Positions 1 through 5,442 of a stretch of DNA of 5,442 bases are shown here, piece by piece. The notes below the pieces were generated by a model. The model saw only the letters and a program-made list of their open reading frames with translations, searched no databases and had not been told where the DNA came from. Origin of the DNA: Microbacteriaceae bacterium (GTDB taxonomy: Bacteria; Actinomycetota; Actinomycetes; Actinomycetales; Microbacteriaceae); NCBI GenBank assembly GCA_030840185.1, contig JAUZFY010000005.1, forward strand, positions 1 to 5,442, given 5' to 3'. Made by a program: the position numbers and the translations under genes. Each line of letters begins with the position of its first letter. The first letter of the stretch is position 1.

Positions 1-1290
1 CAGACGCGTGCCCTCGAAGAAATTTTCATCCGATCCGCGCTGCCGTACCGGGTGCTCGGCGGCACCAAGTTCTATGAGCGCGCGGAGATCAAGGACGCCT
101 TCGGCTACCTCATCGCCGTCGCGAACCCGGCCGACCCGATGGCGCTTCGCCGCATCCTGAACACCCCAAAGCGGGGAATCGGGGGAGTGACCGAGGCGGC
201 CCTGCAGAGTTACGCGGACAGCCACGGCATCACCCTCCGCGAGGCGCTCCGGCATGCGGACGAGATGGGCTTTGGCCCGAAGATCACCGGCGCCGTTCTG
301 CGGCTCGGCGCCATCCTCGACGAGGTCGCCCTGATGGCAGAGACGCCCGGAGGGGAGGCGCCCGGTTCAGACCCCACGGTTCGACCGGCCGCGGTCGCGG
401 ACATCCTCACCGCGCTACTCGAGAAGACCGGCTTCGTTGAGGCGCTTCGCGCGAGCCGCGATCCGCAAGACGAGGCGCGCGCCGAGAACGTCGAAGAACT
501 TGTGGCGGTGACCAAGGAGTTCAACAAGAACAACCCGGACGGCACGCTGCTCGACTTCCTCACCGAGACCTCGCTGGTCGCGGCGGCGGACGAGATCGAC
601 GACTCGAGCGGAACGGTCTCCCTCATGACGCTCCACACGGCGAAGGGCCTCGAGTACGAGGCGGTGTTCCTCACCGGTATTGAGGAAGACCTGCTGCCCC
701 ACCGGATGTCCGCGAACGAACCCGGCGGACCGGCCGAGGAGCGTCGCCTCTTCTACGTCGGCATCACCCGGGCCCGCCGCAAACTGTACCTGTCGCTCGC
801 GATGACGCGCGCCCAGTTCGGGGATGTCAGCGTGGCAATGCCGAGCCGCTACCTTCAGGAGATCCCGCCTGAGCTCATCGACTGGCGGCAGTCTCCGGGG
901 ATGGCGACCTCGCGCGGGGGAACCCAGCCGCGGGCACTCAATGCCCGCCGCGGTGGCTTCGGCGCCGAGAATGCCCTCGGCGCTGGGTCGTCGGGGATGG
1001 GCTACGCCGGTGGTTCGAGCGGCCCGGGTGCGACAGCGCTCGCGCGCGCGGCGCGGGCGGAACGGGCGGCGCAGCCGAAGACCGCGTGGACCAACCGGGT
1101 CACGAACGTGGTGCGCGACAACGGCGACCTGACGCTCGCGGCGGGCGATCGCATCCGGCACGACGACTTCGGTGATGGACGAGTGACCGCGGTCACCGGT
1201 GCCGGACCGAAGAGCATCGCCGAGGTGCAGTTCGACACCGCCGGCCGCAAGCGATTGCTGATCAAGCTCGCCCCGATCGAGAAACTTTAG
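1..1290 (+). CDS. pcrA: ATP-dependent DNA helicase PcrA/UvrD (SF1), 3' part, start outside window
   Basis: This is the C-terminal 429 residues of a 3'-5' superfamily 1 helicase that unwinds DNA in nucleotide excision repair and at transcription/replication conflicts. The reading frame is open from base 1, so the Walker A half (domains 1A/1B) lies off the left edge. Visible in order: QTRALEE at residues 1-7 (helicase motif IV), PYRVLGGTKFYER (15-27, motif IVa), the 2B region including ARAENVEELV, motif V with TLHTAKGLEYE (about 209-219) followed by GIEEDLLPH, and motif VI EERRLFYVGITRARR (246-260). A Gly/Ala/Ser-rich linker of about 80 residues (297-378) leads to a terminal module, about 379-429 (GDRIRHDDFGDG, then AEVQFDTAGRKRLL). 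This matches the Tudor-like tail that binds RNA polymerase in PcrA/UvrD proteins. The stop at 1290 lies 8 bp from the stop of the convergent gene. PcrA versus UvrD1 naming is a convention; the family call is secure. Confidence 0.96.
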   Translation, partial: QTRALEEIFIRSALPYRVLGGTKFYERAEIKDAFGYLIAVANPADPMALRRILNTPKRGIGGVTEAALQSYADSHGITLREALRHADEMGFGPKITGAVLRLGAILDEVALMAETPGGEAPGSDPTVRPAAVADILTALLEKTGFVEALRASRDPQDEARAENVEELVAVTKEFNKNNPDGTLLDFLTETSLVAAADEIDDSSGTVSLMTLHTAKGLEYEAVFLTGIEEDLLPHRMSANEPGGPAEERRLFYVGITRARRKLYLSLAMTRAQFGDVSVAMPSRYLQEIPPELIDWRQSPGMATSRGGTQPRALNARRGGFGAENALGAGSSGMGYAGGSSGPGATALARAARAERAAQPKTAWTNRVTNVVRDNGDLTLAAGDRIRHDDFGDGRVTAVTGAGPKSIAEVQFDTAGRKRLLIKLAPIEKL

Positions 1291-1302
1291 GCGAGCGCCT
1301 AA
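1287..1302. terminator. 16-bp palindrome containing both convergent stop codons
   Basis: TTAGGCG-AG-CGCCTAA is a perfect 7-bp inverted repeat with a 2-base centre. The plus-strand TAG of the helicase gene (1288-1290) is in the left arm and the minus-strand TAG of the oxygenase gene (1299-1301) is in the right arm. In RNA the tight centre would leave about a 5-bp stem with a 6-base loop, and no T-tract follows in either direction. It could be a weak bidirectional terminator or simply two facing TAG contexts. No stronger hairpin is evident between these two genes. Confidence 0.3.
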
Positions 1303-2042
1303 CCGAGGGCGCGGAGCAGATATCTCTTCGGCCACTCGCGCAGCCGCACCGGGAGTCGAGGATAGACGAGTGCCGTGGCTCGCAGGATTCTGCGGAACCG
1401 GCGCTCCCGTCGTTCGCTCCAGGGCAGTCCGTACGCGGTCCGCAACTCCGGCGAGAGCAGGCCTGCCGTCACGATCCGGGCGAGTGGCATTGCCGCGTGC
1501 ATCCACACTGGACCGGTTTTCGGATGCAGTAACTGCACGCACACTGCTCTCACCCGATCGTCGACCGTCAACCGCGTGACCTCCTCGTTCCAATAACGCC
1601 GGAACGCCGTGCGGTCCGGAGGCCACAGCGCGAGCGGCATGCCAAGCGCGGTGCCGACCACCGCGTACTCCCGATAGACCGTGTCGGCATCGCGATCGTC
1701 CAGCGGCCCGAAGACACGCTCGTGCAGGGTGACCGCGGTTTCGTAGAGCGTCGCCGCCACCCAGAGCTGGAGCCGGGCATCCGCTGCGTCGTACTCGTCC
1801 GACCTCACCGGAACGTGAGCACGATTGACCATCGCCGTCACCGCCGTCACCTGTTCGGGAGTGCCGTAGACGAGGGCATAGACGAAGGTGAGTGTGTTGC
1901 GGAGCCGCCGCACGGGATTCCCGGCGAATCCGCTGTGGTCGGCGACGGCGTGCCCGATGGCCGGGTTTGCCAGCTGCAACAGGATGGCCCGTCCGCCGCC
2001 CGCGATGAGCACCCCTTCGGCTCCGATGTCTGTGAGTGCCAC
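1299..2042 (-). CDS. Putative oxygenase, MpaB / DUF2236 (rubber oxygenase-like) family
   Basis: This 247-residue protein resembles the ER-bound oxygenase MpaB/rubber oxygenase catalytic domain family (formerly DUF2236), whose studied members include haem proteins. Substrates of the many actinobacterial members are unknown. Recognisable family features are DIGAEGVLIAGGGRAILLQL (residues 5-24), H31 and H36 in GHAVADHSGF, PVRRLRNTL (43-51), NRAH with H76, YDAADARLQLWVAATLYET (84-102) and HERVFGPL (107-114). The YREYAVVGTALGMPLALWP block and a basic C-terminal tail follow. No signal peptide or clear membrane helix is visible, so it is probably cytosolic. The GTG start at 2042 sits 3 bases after an in-frame TGA and has no clear Shine-Dalgarno. 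An internal GTG (residue 11) has GGAG upstream but would remove conserved family sequence, so 2042 is preferred. The gene is convergent with the helicase and divergent from sucC. Family assignment is confident; function is not. Confidence 0.83.
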   Translation of the reverse strand: MALTDIGAEGVLIAGGGRAILLQLANPAIGHAVADHSGFAGNPVRRLRNTLTFVYALVYGTPEQVTAVTAMVNRAHVPVRSDEYDAADARLQLWVAATLYETAVTLHERVFGPLDDRDADTVYREYAVVGTALGMPLALWPPDRTAFRRYWNEEVTRLTVDDRVRAVCVQLLHPKTGPVWMHAAMPLARIVTAGLLSPELRTAYGLPWSERRERRFRRILRATALVYPRLPVRLREWPKRYLLRALG

Positions 2043-2090
2043 GTGTCAATTCTGCGTCAGGTGCCGGGGGTAGAGTTCTTGTGGCCCAAA

Positions 2091-2124
2091 TATCTTGACG
2101 TCGAGCTATCTCGACGTCGAGAGA
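2091..2124. promoter_or_regulatory. Tandem palindromic operator-like sites between the oxygenase gene and sucC
   Basis: Two related 18-bp sites lie side by side, sharing 2 bases. Site 1 (2091-2108) reads TATCTTGACGTCGAGCTA and pairs at 7 of 9 positions about its centre. Site 2 (2107-2124) reads TATCTCGACGTCGAGAGA; its inner 14 bp (2109-2122) are a perfect palindrome. Centres are 16 bp apart. They lie about 55 bp from the sucC GTG and about 57 bp from the divergent oxygenase GTG, so a dimeric repressor here could act on either gene. TATCTT at 2091-2096 fits the loose actinobacterial -10 pattern TANNNT and would be covered by site 1, but no matching -35 is clear. The symmetry is seen directly. 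The regulator is unknown; an 18-bp dyad with TCGA/TTGA half-sites is compatible with a MarR-type protein (inference). Confidence 0.6.
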
Positions 2125-2170
2125 CTTGCCGGCCAATCAGACATACGACCTGCGGATTGGACAAAGCAGC

Positions 2171-3334
2171 GTGGATCTATTTGAGTACCAGGCCCGAGAT
2201 CTTTTTGAATCGTACGGAGTGCCGGTGCTCGCCGGCATCATCGCCGACACCCCCGATGAGGTTCGCGCCGCGGCGCAGAAACTCGGCGGAACCGTCGTCG
2301 TCAAGGCGCAGGTAAAGGCCGGCGGACGCGGCAAGGCCGGCGGCGTGAAGGTCGCCCACAATCCGGATGACGCGGCCACGGCATCCGAGGCGATCTTCGG
2401 TCTCGACATCAAGGGGCACACCGTCAAGCGCGTCATGGTCGCCGCCGGCGCCCGCATCGCGTCGGAGTATTACTTCTCCGTGCTGCTGGACCGGGCCAAC
2501 CGCTCCTACCTGTCGCTGTCGAGCTTCGAGGGCGGCATGGAGATCGAGGAACTGGCGGTCGAGCGTCCCGAGGCACTCGCCCGCATCGAGGTCGACCCGC
2601 TCGTCGGAGTGGATCTGGCCAAGGCCACCGAGATCGCGATCGCCGCGAAATTCCCCGCCGAGATCGTCGACAAGGTCGCGCCGGTTTTCGTGAAGCTCTA
2701 CGAGGTCTACACGGGCGAGGACGCCACGCTTGTCGAGGTGAACCCGCTCGTGCTCACCGAGGAGGGTGACATCGTCGCCCTCGACGGCAAGGTCTCGATC
2801 GATGAGAACGCGGACTTCCGCCACCCGAACCACGAGGCGCTCGTCGACACCGCTTCGGAGGACCCGCTCGAGGCGAAGGCGAAGAAGCTCGGTCTGAACT
2901 ACGTGAAGCTCGACGGCGAAGTCGGTGTCATCGGCAACGGCGCGGGACTCGTGATGTCCACCCTCGACGTGGTCAGCTACGCGGGGGAGAAGTGGGGCGG
3001 CGCCAAGCCGGCCAACTTCCTCGACATCGGAGGCGGGGCATCCGCCGAGGTCATGGCAAACGGGCTCGACGTCATCCTCGGCGACCCTCAGGTGAAGAGC
3101 GTCTTCGTCAACGTCTTCGGCGGCATCACGTCGTGTGACGCCGTCGCGAACGGAATCGTCAAGGCACTCGAGATCCTCGGCGACGAGGCAAACAAGCCGC
3201 TCGTCGTGCGGCTCGACGGCAACAAGGTCGACGAGGGTCGCGCCATCCTGCGTGAGGCCGGCAACCCGCTTGTCACCCTCGCGGACACCATGGACGAGGG
3301 CGCCGACAAGGCCGCCGAACTGGCTTCGAAGTAA
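2171..3334 (+). CDS. sucC: Succinate-CoA ligase (ADP/GDP-forming) subunit beta
   Basis: This is the beta subunit of succinyl-CoA synthetase, which couples succinyl-CoA to succinate conversion with ADP or GDP phosphorylation in the TCA cycle; it forms a cytosolic complex with SucD. The 387-residue length is normal. An ATP-grasp domain fills about residues 1-230, with [20 protein letters not shown] (K45 and the GRGKAGG loop for nucleotide binding) and the Mg2+ ligands E189/N191 in EVNPLV and D205 in ALDGK. A CoA-ligase domain follows with [23 protein letters not shown] and [16 protein letters not shown] 2171 is chosen because it gives the classic family N terminus [13 protein letters not shown]. 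An upstream in-frame TTG (2126) would add 15 unrelated residues and would begin at the operator edge. The Shine-Dalgarno is weak (GGACAAAG region). sucD follows after 13 bases. ADP versus GDP preference cannot be read here. Confidence 0.97.
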   Translation: MDLFEYQARDLFESYGVPVLAGIIADTPDEVRAAAQKLGGTVVVKAQVKAGGRGKAGGVKVAHNPDDAATASEAIFGLDIKGHTVKRVMVAAGARIASEYYFSVLLDRANRSYLSLSSFEGGMEIEELAVERPEALARIEVDPLVGVDLAKATEIAIAAKFPAEIVDKVAPVFVKLYEVYTGEDATLVEVNPLVLTEEGDIVALDGKVSIDENADFRHPNHEALVDTASEDPLEAKAKKLGLNYVKLDGEVGVIGNGAGLVMSTLDVVSYAGEKWGGAKPANFLDIGGGASAEVMANGLDVILGDPQVKSVFVNVFGGITSCDAVANGIVKALEILGDEANKPLVVRLDGNKVDEGRAILREAGNPLVTLADTMDEGADKAAELASK

Positions 3335-3347
3335 GGGCTGAACAACA

Positions 3348-4238
3348 ATGTCGATCTTTCTCAACAAAGACTCAAAGGTCATCGTCCAGGGCATCACCGG
3401 CGGCGAGGGAACCAAGCACACCGCCCTCATGCTCAAGGCCGGCACCAAGGTGGTCGGCGGCGTCAACGCGCGCAAGGCCGGCACGACGGTCGAGCACGAC
3501 GGCGGGATCACCCTCCCCGTGTATGGCACCGTCGCCGAGGCCATCCGCGAGACCGGGGCGGATGTCTCCATCGTCTTCGTCCCGCCGGCGTTCGCCAAGG
3601 ATGCCGTGCTCGAGGCCATCGAGGCCGAGATCCCGCTCGTCGTCGTGATCACCGAGGGCATTCCGATCCAGGATTCCGCGGAGTTCTGGGCGACCGCGAA
3701 GGCCAAGGGCGGCAGGACCCGCATCATCGGGCCGAACTGCCCCGGAATCATCACCCCGGGTGAGTCACTCGTGGGAATCACCCCGGCCAACATCACCGGG
3801 AGCGGCCCGATCGGACTCGTGTCGAAGTCCGGAACGCTCACGTATCAGATGATGTATGAGCTTCGCGACCTCGGATTCTCCACCGCGATCGGCATCGGCG
3901 GTGACCCGATCATCGGGACGACGCACATCGACGCGCTCGCCGCGTTCGAGGCCGACCCGGACACGAAGGCGATCGTCATGATCGGCGAGATCGGTGGGGA
4001 CGCCGAAGAGCGTGCCGCGGAATATATCAAGGCGCACGTCACGAAGCCGGTTGTCGGCTACGTCGCCGGGTTCACCGCACCCGAGGGAAAGACCATGGGC
4101 CACGCCGGCGCCATCGTCTCGTCCGGTGCTGGAACCGCCCAGGGCAAGAAGGAAGCACTCGAGGCGGCCGGGGTCAAGGTCGGAAAGACGCCGAGCGAGA
4201 CCGCAGCCCTCATGCGCGAGGTTCTCGCCAGCCTGTAG
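3348..4238 (+). CDS. sucD: Succinate-CoA ligase subunit alpha
   Basis: This is the alpha subunit of succinyl-CoA synthetase. It binds CoA and carries the phosphorylated histidine that relays phosphate between succinyl phosphate and the nucleotide on SucC. Length is 296 residues, typical for the family. The N-terminal Rossmann CoA-binding domain shows [23 protein letters not shown] and [11 protein letters not shown], then ITEGIP and [12 protein letters not shown]. The second half has [29 protein letters not shown]214 in IGEIGG, and the catalytic H252 in [21 protein letters not shown]. All expected residues are present. ATG 3348 gives the standard start ([15 protein letters not shown]). Translation is probably coupled to sucC: the AAGG at the sucC stop serves as a modest Shine-Dalgarno about 11 bases upstream. 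It is the last gene of a two-gene operon, closed by the hairpin at 4256-4285. Confidence 0.98.
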   Translation: MSIFLNKDSKVIVQGITGGEGTKHTALMLKAGTKVVGGVNARKAGTTVEHDGGITLPVYGTVAEAIRETGADVSIVFVPPAFAKDAVLEAIEAEIPLVVVITEGIPIQDSAEFWATAKAKGGRTRIIGPNCPGIITPGESLVGITPANITGSGPIGLVSKSGTLTYQMMYELRDLGFSTAIGIGGDPIIGTTHIDALAAFEADPDTKAIVMIGEIGGDAEERAAEYIKAHVTKPVVGYVAGFTAPEGKTMGHAGAIVSSGAGTAQGKKEALEAAGVKVGKTPSETAALMREVLASL

Positions 4239-4255
4239 GACCCGGCACTCCGATT

Positions 4256-4285
4256 GTGAAAGGCCAGCTTCGGCTGGCCTTTCGC
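4256..4285 (+). terminator. Intrinsic terminator hairpin of the sucCD operon
   Basis: The hairpin begins 17 bases after the sucD stop. Its core is GAAAGGCCAGC-TTCG-GCTGGCCTTTC (4258-4283), an 11-bp perfect stem closed as C(UUCG)G, the exceptionally stable tetraloop. One G-U and one G-C pair extend it to 13 bp (4256-4285). The Us (4280-4282) lie within the stem and there is no long T-tract after it, which is common in high-GC actinobacteria. The A-run on the left arm means the reverse transcript also ends its stem in Us, so it may act in both directions. Confidence 0.88.
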
Positions 4286-4350
4286 CGTTAACAGCTCTCT
4301 CGGAGGAAGCGTCTCGGCTGGACGGCTCCCTCCCGAGGGGCGCCTCTTCT

Positions 4351-4438
4351 CTTCCGAAATCCATGCAAGCGAAGGCGACGCGCCGTGGACGGGGCTCCTG
4401 TTGCGGCGTGTCGCGGCCAGCTGCATGGATTTCGGAAG
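4351..4438. repeat. 88-bp long-armed inverted-repeat element (REP/MITE-like or structured RNA)
   Basis: The outer arms are a perfect 17-bp inverted repeat: CTTCCGAAATCCATGCA (4351-4367) against its reverse complement (4422-4438). Inside is a symmetric 7/7 mismatch region (4368-4374 and 4415-4421). Then comes a second 11-bp stem, GCGACGCGCCG (4375-4385) against CGGCGTGTCGC (4404-4414), with 10 Watson-Crick pairs and one G-U in the plus-strand transcript. The apical loop is about 18 bases. A two-stem dyad of this size in a non-coding gap, and separate from the sucD terminator, resembles a dispersed palindromic repeat or miniature element. Copy number cannot be judged from one window. A second terminator or stable RNA structure is the alternative. 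No target-site duplication is obvious at its edges. Confidence 0.7.
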
Positions 4439-4450
4439 CGGCAGTCTGCG

Positions 4451-4530
4451 AAGGGGAACCGGGGAGGAGGCAAAAGGAGGTGCAGAGACTAGCCCGAGGG
4501 AGGGAAACCGGGGCGAGAGAGGACGGAAGG
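4451..4530 (+). repeat. Purine-rich tract with an imperfect direct repeat
   Basis: 66 of 80 bases are A or G on the plus strand. AGGGGAACCGGGG (4452-4464) recurs as AGGGAAACCGGGG (4501-4513), 12 of 13 identical, with starts 49 bp apart. The strand asymmetry differs sharply from the balanced GC-rich genes around it. It does not look like coding sequence. An AAAAGGAGG at 4472-4480 looks like a perfect Shine-Dalgarno but has no ATG at the right spacing. Confidence 0.45.
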
Positions 4531-4576
4531 TGAGGTTCGCTGAACGATAGCGCCGCGGCAGCCTCCGGTCTAGCGT

Positions 4577-4601
4577 GGACACTACCCGTTACAGCGTGTC
4601 C
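4577..4601. promoter_or_regulatory. Inverted repeat upstream of dhaK, possible operator
   Basis: GGACAC (4577-4582) and GTGTCC (4596-4601) are perfect 6-bp arms around a 13-base spacer, centred about 79 bp before the dhaK start. The layout could suit a dimeric regulator of dihydroxyacetone use, but arms this short occur by chance in GC-rich DNA and no regulator can be named. Confidence 0.25.
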
Positions 4602-4650
4602 GATGCGGCTCGCTCTGCCTCATGCCGAGGTGCGGCTCGACAGAAGTCTC

Positions 4651-4660
4651 AAGGAAGAGG
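4651..4660 (+). promoter_or_regulatory. Ribosome binding site of dhaK
   Basis: AAGGAAGAGG is a purine-rich Shine-Dalgarno. Its final GAGG ends 7 bases before GTG 4668, which fixes that GTG as the start and agrees with the family N terminus MKKLINDP. Confidence 0.75.
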
Positions 4661-4667
4661 TCTCATC

Positions 4668-5442
4668 GTGAAGAAGCTCATCAACGACCCGTCTAACGTG
4701 CTTGCTGACTCCCTCGTGGGCGTAGCCGCGGCGCATCCAGAACTCCGAGTCGACCACGTCAACCGGATCATCTACCGCGGCACGCCGACCGCGGGCAAGG
4801 TTGCGGTCATCTCCGGCGGCGGCTCCGGGCACGAACCGTTGCACGGCGGATTCGTCGGACTCGGGATGCTCGACGCGGCGATCGCCGGGGAAGTGTTCAC
4901 CTCCCCGACGCCCGATCAGGTTCAGGAGGCGACGAAAGGCGCGGACGGGGGCGCCGGCGTGCTGCACATTGTGAAGAACTACACGGGTGACGTGATGAAC
5001 TTCGAGATGGCGGCGGAGTTGGCCGAGGCGGATGCCGGGGTGCGGGTGGAGACCGTGGTGACCAACGACGATGTCGCCGTCGAAGACTCAACCTGGACCG
5101 CCGGCCGCCGCGGCGTCGGTATCACCGTGCTGCTCGAGAAGATCGTTGGCGCAGCAGCGGAAGAGGGACGGGATCTCGCCGCCGTGGCCGAAATTGGTCG
5201 CCGGGTGAACGAGTCTGGTCGGTCGATGGGCATGGCCCTCACGAGCTGCACGGTGCCGTCGGCCGGAAAGCCCACCTTCGACCTGCCCGACGACATGATG
5301 GAGATGGGGGTCGGTATTCACGGCGAACCTGGTCGCCATCGCGTTCCGCTCGCGCCGGCATCGGACATCGCCGCGCAGCTCGTCGAGCCCATCCTTGCCG
5401 ACCTCGACTTCACCGGCGGCCCCGCGATCGTCATGCTTAACG
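4668..5442 (+). CDS. dhaK: Dihydroxyacetone kinase subunit DhaK, 5' part, runs off right edge
   Basis: This is the dihydroxyacetone-binding subunit of Dha kinase, which makes dihydroxyacetone phosphate. In bacterial three-part kinases the phosphate comes from the PTS through DhaM and DhaL; in ATP-dependent kinases DhaK and DhaL domains are fused. There are 258 complete codons plus one base, with no stop. It begins with [18 protein letters not shown] and has [16 protein letters not shown] (49-64), [25 protein letters not shown] (104-115), [10 protein letters not shown] and GIHGEPG. H218 is the position of the histidine that binds substrate covalently as a hemiaminal in E. coli DhaK; H55 and D108 match its His56 and Asp109. 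All catalytic residues are therefore present and the gene looks intact so far. DhaK is usually about 330 residues, so roughly a fifth to a quarter is missing, or more if it is a DhaK-DhaL fusion. Downstream dhaL and dhaM are expected but not visible. Confidence 0.95.
   Translation, partial: MKKLINDPSNVLADSLVGVAAAHPELRVDHVNRIIYRGTPTAGKVAVISGGGSGHEPLHGGFVGLGMLDAAIAGEVFTSPTPDQVQEATKGADGGAGVLHIVKNYTGDVMNFEMAAELAEADAGVRVETVVTNDDVAVEDSTWTAGRRGVGITVLLEKIVGAAAEEGRDLAAVAEIGRRVNESGRSMGMALTSCTVPSAGKPTFDLPDDMMEMGVGIHGEPGRHRVPLAPASDIAAQLVEPILADLDFTGGPAIVMLN

Larger units (their letters stand above)
4286..4667. other. 382-bp intergenic region without a convincing gene
   Basis: Open frames cross this stretch on both strands, but they either extend through sucD out of frame or run through the inverted repeat, where the two strands give look-alike peptides as expected from a palindrome. 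None has both a credible start with Shine-Dalgarno and a recognisable product. From left to right it contains a short CCCTC/GAGGG dyad near 4329-4340, the 88-bp inverted-repeat element, a purine-rich tract, a 25-bp inverted repeat and the dhaK ribosome binding site. The dhaK promoter must lie here or be an unusual one, but I could not identify confident -35/-10 boxes. TAGCGT at 4571-4576 fits TANNNT only loosely. Confidence 0.7.

Noticed and set aside
2044..2049. Minus-strand TTGACA as a -35 box
   Set aside because: It lies directly beside the GTG start of the minus-strand gene, so any transcript from it would begin inside the coding region.
415..2136. 573-codon minus-strand open frame across the helicase and oxygenase genes
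   Set aside because: It is the antisense or shifted-frame shadow of two well-recognised GC-rich genes. The peptide is rich in Arg, Ala and Gly with no domain recognised.
2126..2170. TTG 2126 as an alternative start of sucC
   Set aside because: The 15 extra residues match nothing in SucC and there is no Shine-Dalgarno. GTG 2171 gives the conserved N terminus.
2177..3841. 554-codon minus-strand open frame across sucC and sucD
   Set aside because: It lies wholly antisense to sucCD, whose products are recognised over their full length. Long antisense frames are expected at this GC content.
3994..4533. 179-codon plus-strand frame overlapping the end of sucD and entering the gap
   Set aside because: Most of it is sucD in another frame. 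The remainder runs through the terminator and inverted repeat, and the product is low-complexity Arg/Ser/Pro-rich.
4058..4582. 174-codon minus-strand frame over the sucD end and the gap
   Set aside because: Its middle resembles the plus-strand frame peptide (PKSMQ...ATRR) only because the DNA is palindromic there. No start signal or family match.
4620..5339. Several minus-strand open frames inside dhaK
   Set aside because: They are shadows of dhaK, which is continuous from GTG 4668 to the window edge with family motifs throughout.
1..5442. Search for CRISPR array, transposase, prophage, toxin-antitoxin or defence genes
   Set aside because: No regularly spaced repeats and no such proteins are seen. 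All coding capacity is accounted for by housekeeping or metabolic genes and the MpaB-like gene.

Overview
This is a high-GC window from an actinobacterium. GTG starts, the actinobacterial form of PcrA/UvrD with its C-terminal RNA-polymerase-binding-type domain, and the protein sequences together suggest the order Micrococcales, perhaps Microbacteriaceae. The lineage is an inference from protein style and codon use; there is no rRNA or other phylogenetic marker here.

Layout, left to right. Positions 1-1290 (+) hold the 3' two-thirds of an ATP-dependent DNA helicase of the PcrA/UvrD family, open at the left edge. It converges tail to tail, with 8 bp between the stops, on a minus-strand gene (1299-2042) for an MpaB/DUF2236-type putative oxygenase. 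A 128-bp divergent intergenic region (2043-2170) follows and contains a striking tandem pair of palindromic operator-like sites (2091-2124). Next comes sucCD (2171-4238, +), which encodes the beta and alpha subunits of succinyl-CoA synthetase, the TCA-cycle enzyme that performs substrate-level phosphorylation. The operon is closed by a strong UUCG-loop terminator hairpin (4256-4285).

The 382-bp stretch 4286-4667 has no convincing gene. It holds an 88-bp long-armed inverted-repeat element (4351-4438), a strongly purine-biased tract with an imperfect repeat (about 4451-4530) and a small inverted repeat (4577-4601) just ahead of the next gene. That gene starts at GTG 4668 and is dihydroxyacetone kinase subunit DhaK. 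It runs off the right edge after 258 codons, with all three key active-site residues present.

Together: DNA repair/replication-conflict helicase, a stand-alone putative oxygenase, central carbon metabolism (sucCD) and dihydroxyacetone/glycerol entry into glycolysis (dhaK). There is no CRISPR array, transposase, tRNA, phage gene or defence system. The coding content is ordinary. The parts that deserve attention are non-coding: the tandem palindromes midway between the oxygenase gene and sucC, and the inverted-repeat element between sucD and dhaK.
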